6,884 nt of DNA from Candidatus Rokuibacteriota bacterium (GTDB lineage Bacteria > Methylomirabilota > Methylomirabilia > Rokubacteriales > CSP1-6). The position numbers and the translations under genes were made by a program. The stretch lies in assembly GCA_003221595.1 (NCBI GenBank), contig QHSM01000079.1:1-6884 (forward strand), in the 5' to 3' direction. This document shows positions 6,348 to 6,884 of this stretch, piece by piece (the first letter of the stretch is position 1; every line of letters starts with the position of its first letter). The notes beneath the pieces are model-generated. The model was given only the letters and a program-made list of their open reading frames with translations. It ran no database searches and was not told the origin of the DNA.

Positions 6348-6884
6348 CGTCGACCAGCTCGATGAAGGCGGGAATCCCCGAGAAGCTGGTCGCGGCCATG
6401 ATGAGATCGTTGGGCGGCCGGAACGAGGGCAGCCCGAACGTGATCGTCGTCAGCGGCAGCTTGGGCAAATCGGGCGAGAACTCGGTCTGGAGCAGATACC
6501 GGAGGTCGGCGAAGAGCGCGCCCAGGCCGGTGGCCTGGCCGATCGCAGCCTGGGTCACCAGCGCGTTGACGACGAACTGGCGAATGTGCTCGATGCGGCG
6601 CTCGCCCTTGCCGGCCAGCCCCTGGCGCATCTGCGAGAGCCCGTAGGCCGACGTGAAGCTCACAACCCAGCGAACCGGTGAGGCCATCGTGATCGTCTTG
6701 GTCTCGCGGTCGGTCTTGATCTCGTGCGCGCATTCCACCGATGGAGCGCCAGACGGTTACCGACCAGCGTCGGCCGCTGAGGGTCGAGCTCCGACGGGAT
6801 GTCGAAGGGCCGGCCGGTGAACGGGCGGTAGCTCTGCTGGAGAGGGGGCGAAGGCATGATCCGAGAGCCCATGGTCGCCTTTGG
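6310..6884 (-). pseudogene. Decayed second copy of the 255-aa gene (5' end outside window)
   Basis: Homology to the gene at 4892 starts at the right edge (6884 corresponds to 5061) and ends near 6348. By hand count 164 of 180 bases match over 6541-6720 (against 5224-5403), and 112 of 125 residues from EIKT to ELVD. Two indels break the frame: one extra base near 6841-6848 (CGCCCCCTCTCCAGCAG against CGCCCACCTGCAGCAG) and one missing base near 6734-6735 (TGGAATG against TGGGAGTA). They compensate, so the end returns to the original frame, but residues in between are read out of frame. After ELVD, homology to the last 20 residues (TEAAAKLPDPLKARLQEVVR) is lost; an unrelated tail AVSLWLWMSGSG follows to a TAA at 6312-6310. 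A 142-residue frame from 6738 stays open and might still be translated, but would lack the N-terminal half. Confidence 0.85.

Noticed and set aside
5061..6884. Insertion sequence or transposon bounded by the inverted arms
   Set aside because: The arms are internal coding sequence of an unknown gene, not short terminal repeats. No transposase or integrase motif is present and no target-site duplication is visible.
1..6884. CRISPR array, tRNA or rRNA genes
   Set aside because: No regularly spaced identical repeats, no tRNA cloverleaf signature and no rRNA-like conserved stretches were seen on either strand.

Overview
The window is GC-rich throughout (clearly above 60% by eye, with strong G/C preference at third codon positions). 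It holds one end of a type VI secretion system (T6SS) locus followed by a lineage-specific region. The gene content (TssM, TagF, a TagH-type FHA protein, a Pal-like lipoprotein) points to a diderm, Gram-negative-type bacterium: a high-GC proteobacterium or a soil/sediment lineage such as Rokubacteria/Methylomirabilota. I cannot fix the taxon from this sequence.

Left part (1-3370, + strand): the C-terminal part of tssM (icmF) enters from the left edge. It carries the end of the cytoplasmic domain, the last membrane helix and the whole periplasmic domain. tagF follows through a GTGA stop/start overlap, so the two are probably translationally coupled. Middle part (3391-4715, - strand): a tagH/fha gene runs convergently to tagF. 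Its C-terminal T6SS domain is intact. The N-terminal FHA domain is broken: the ATG lies in a different frame from the rest, and the segment that should hold the phosphothreonine-binding GR and SRxH motifs is missing. The tagF and tagH stop codons lie inside one small inverted repeat, which overlaps a second, mutually exclusive hairpin.

Right part (4716-6884): a 176-bp divergent spacer with a 21-bp tandem repeat leads to a 255-aa protein of a family I do not recognise (4892-5659, +). It converges on a Pal/OmpA-type outer-membrane lipoprotein gene (5672-6259, -). Beyond that, on the - strand, lies a second copy of the unknown gene. It is about 90% identical where still alignable, but has two compensating 1-nt indels and has lost its 3' end; it runs off the right edge. 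The two copies form inverted repeats of about 540 bp around the lipoprotein gene.

Functionally, TssM is the inner-membrane core of the T6SS envelope complex. TagF is known as a post-translational repressor that acts through the Fha scaffold, and TagH is an Fha-type protein. The sequence therefore shows a repressor gene facing its probable target, with the target's phospho-binding module damaged. The duplicated unknown gene is the most novel item. Three indel-type lesions in under 7 kb could be real decay or assembly errors, and this caveat applies to both the tagH and the duplicate-gene observations.
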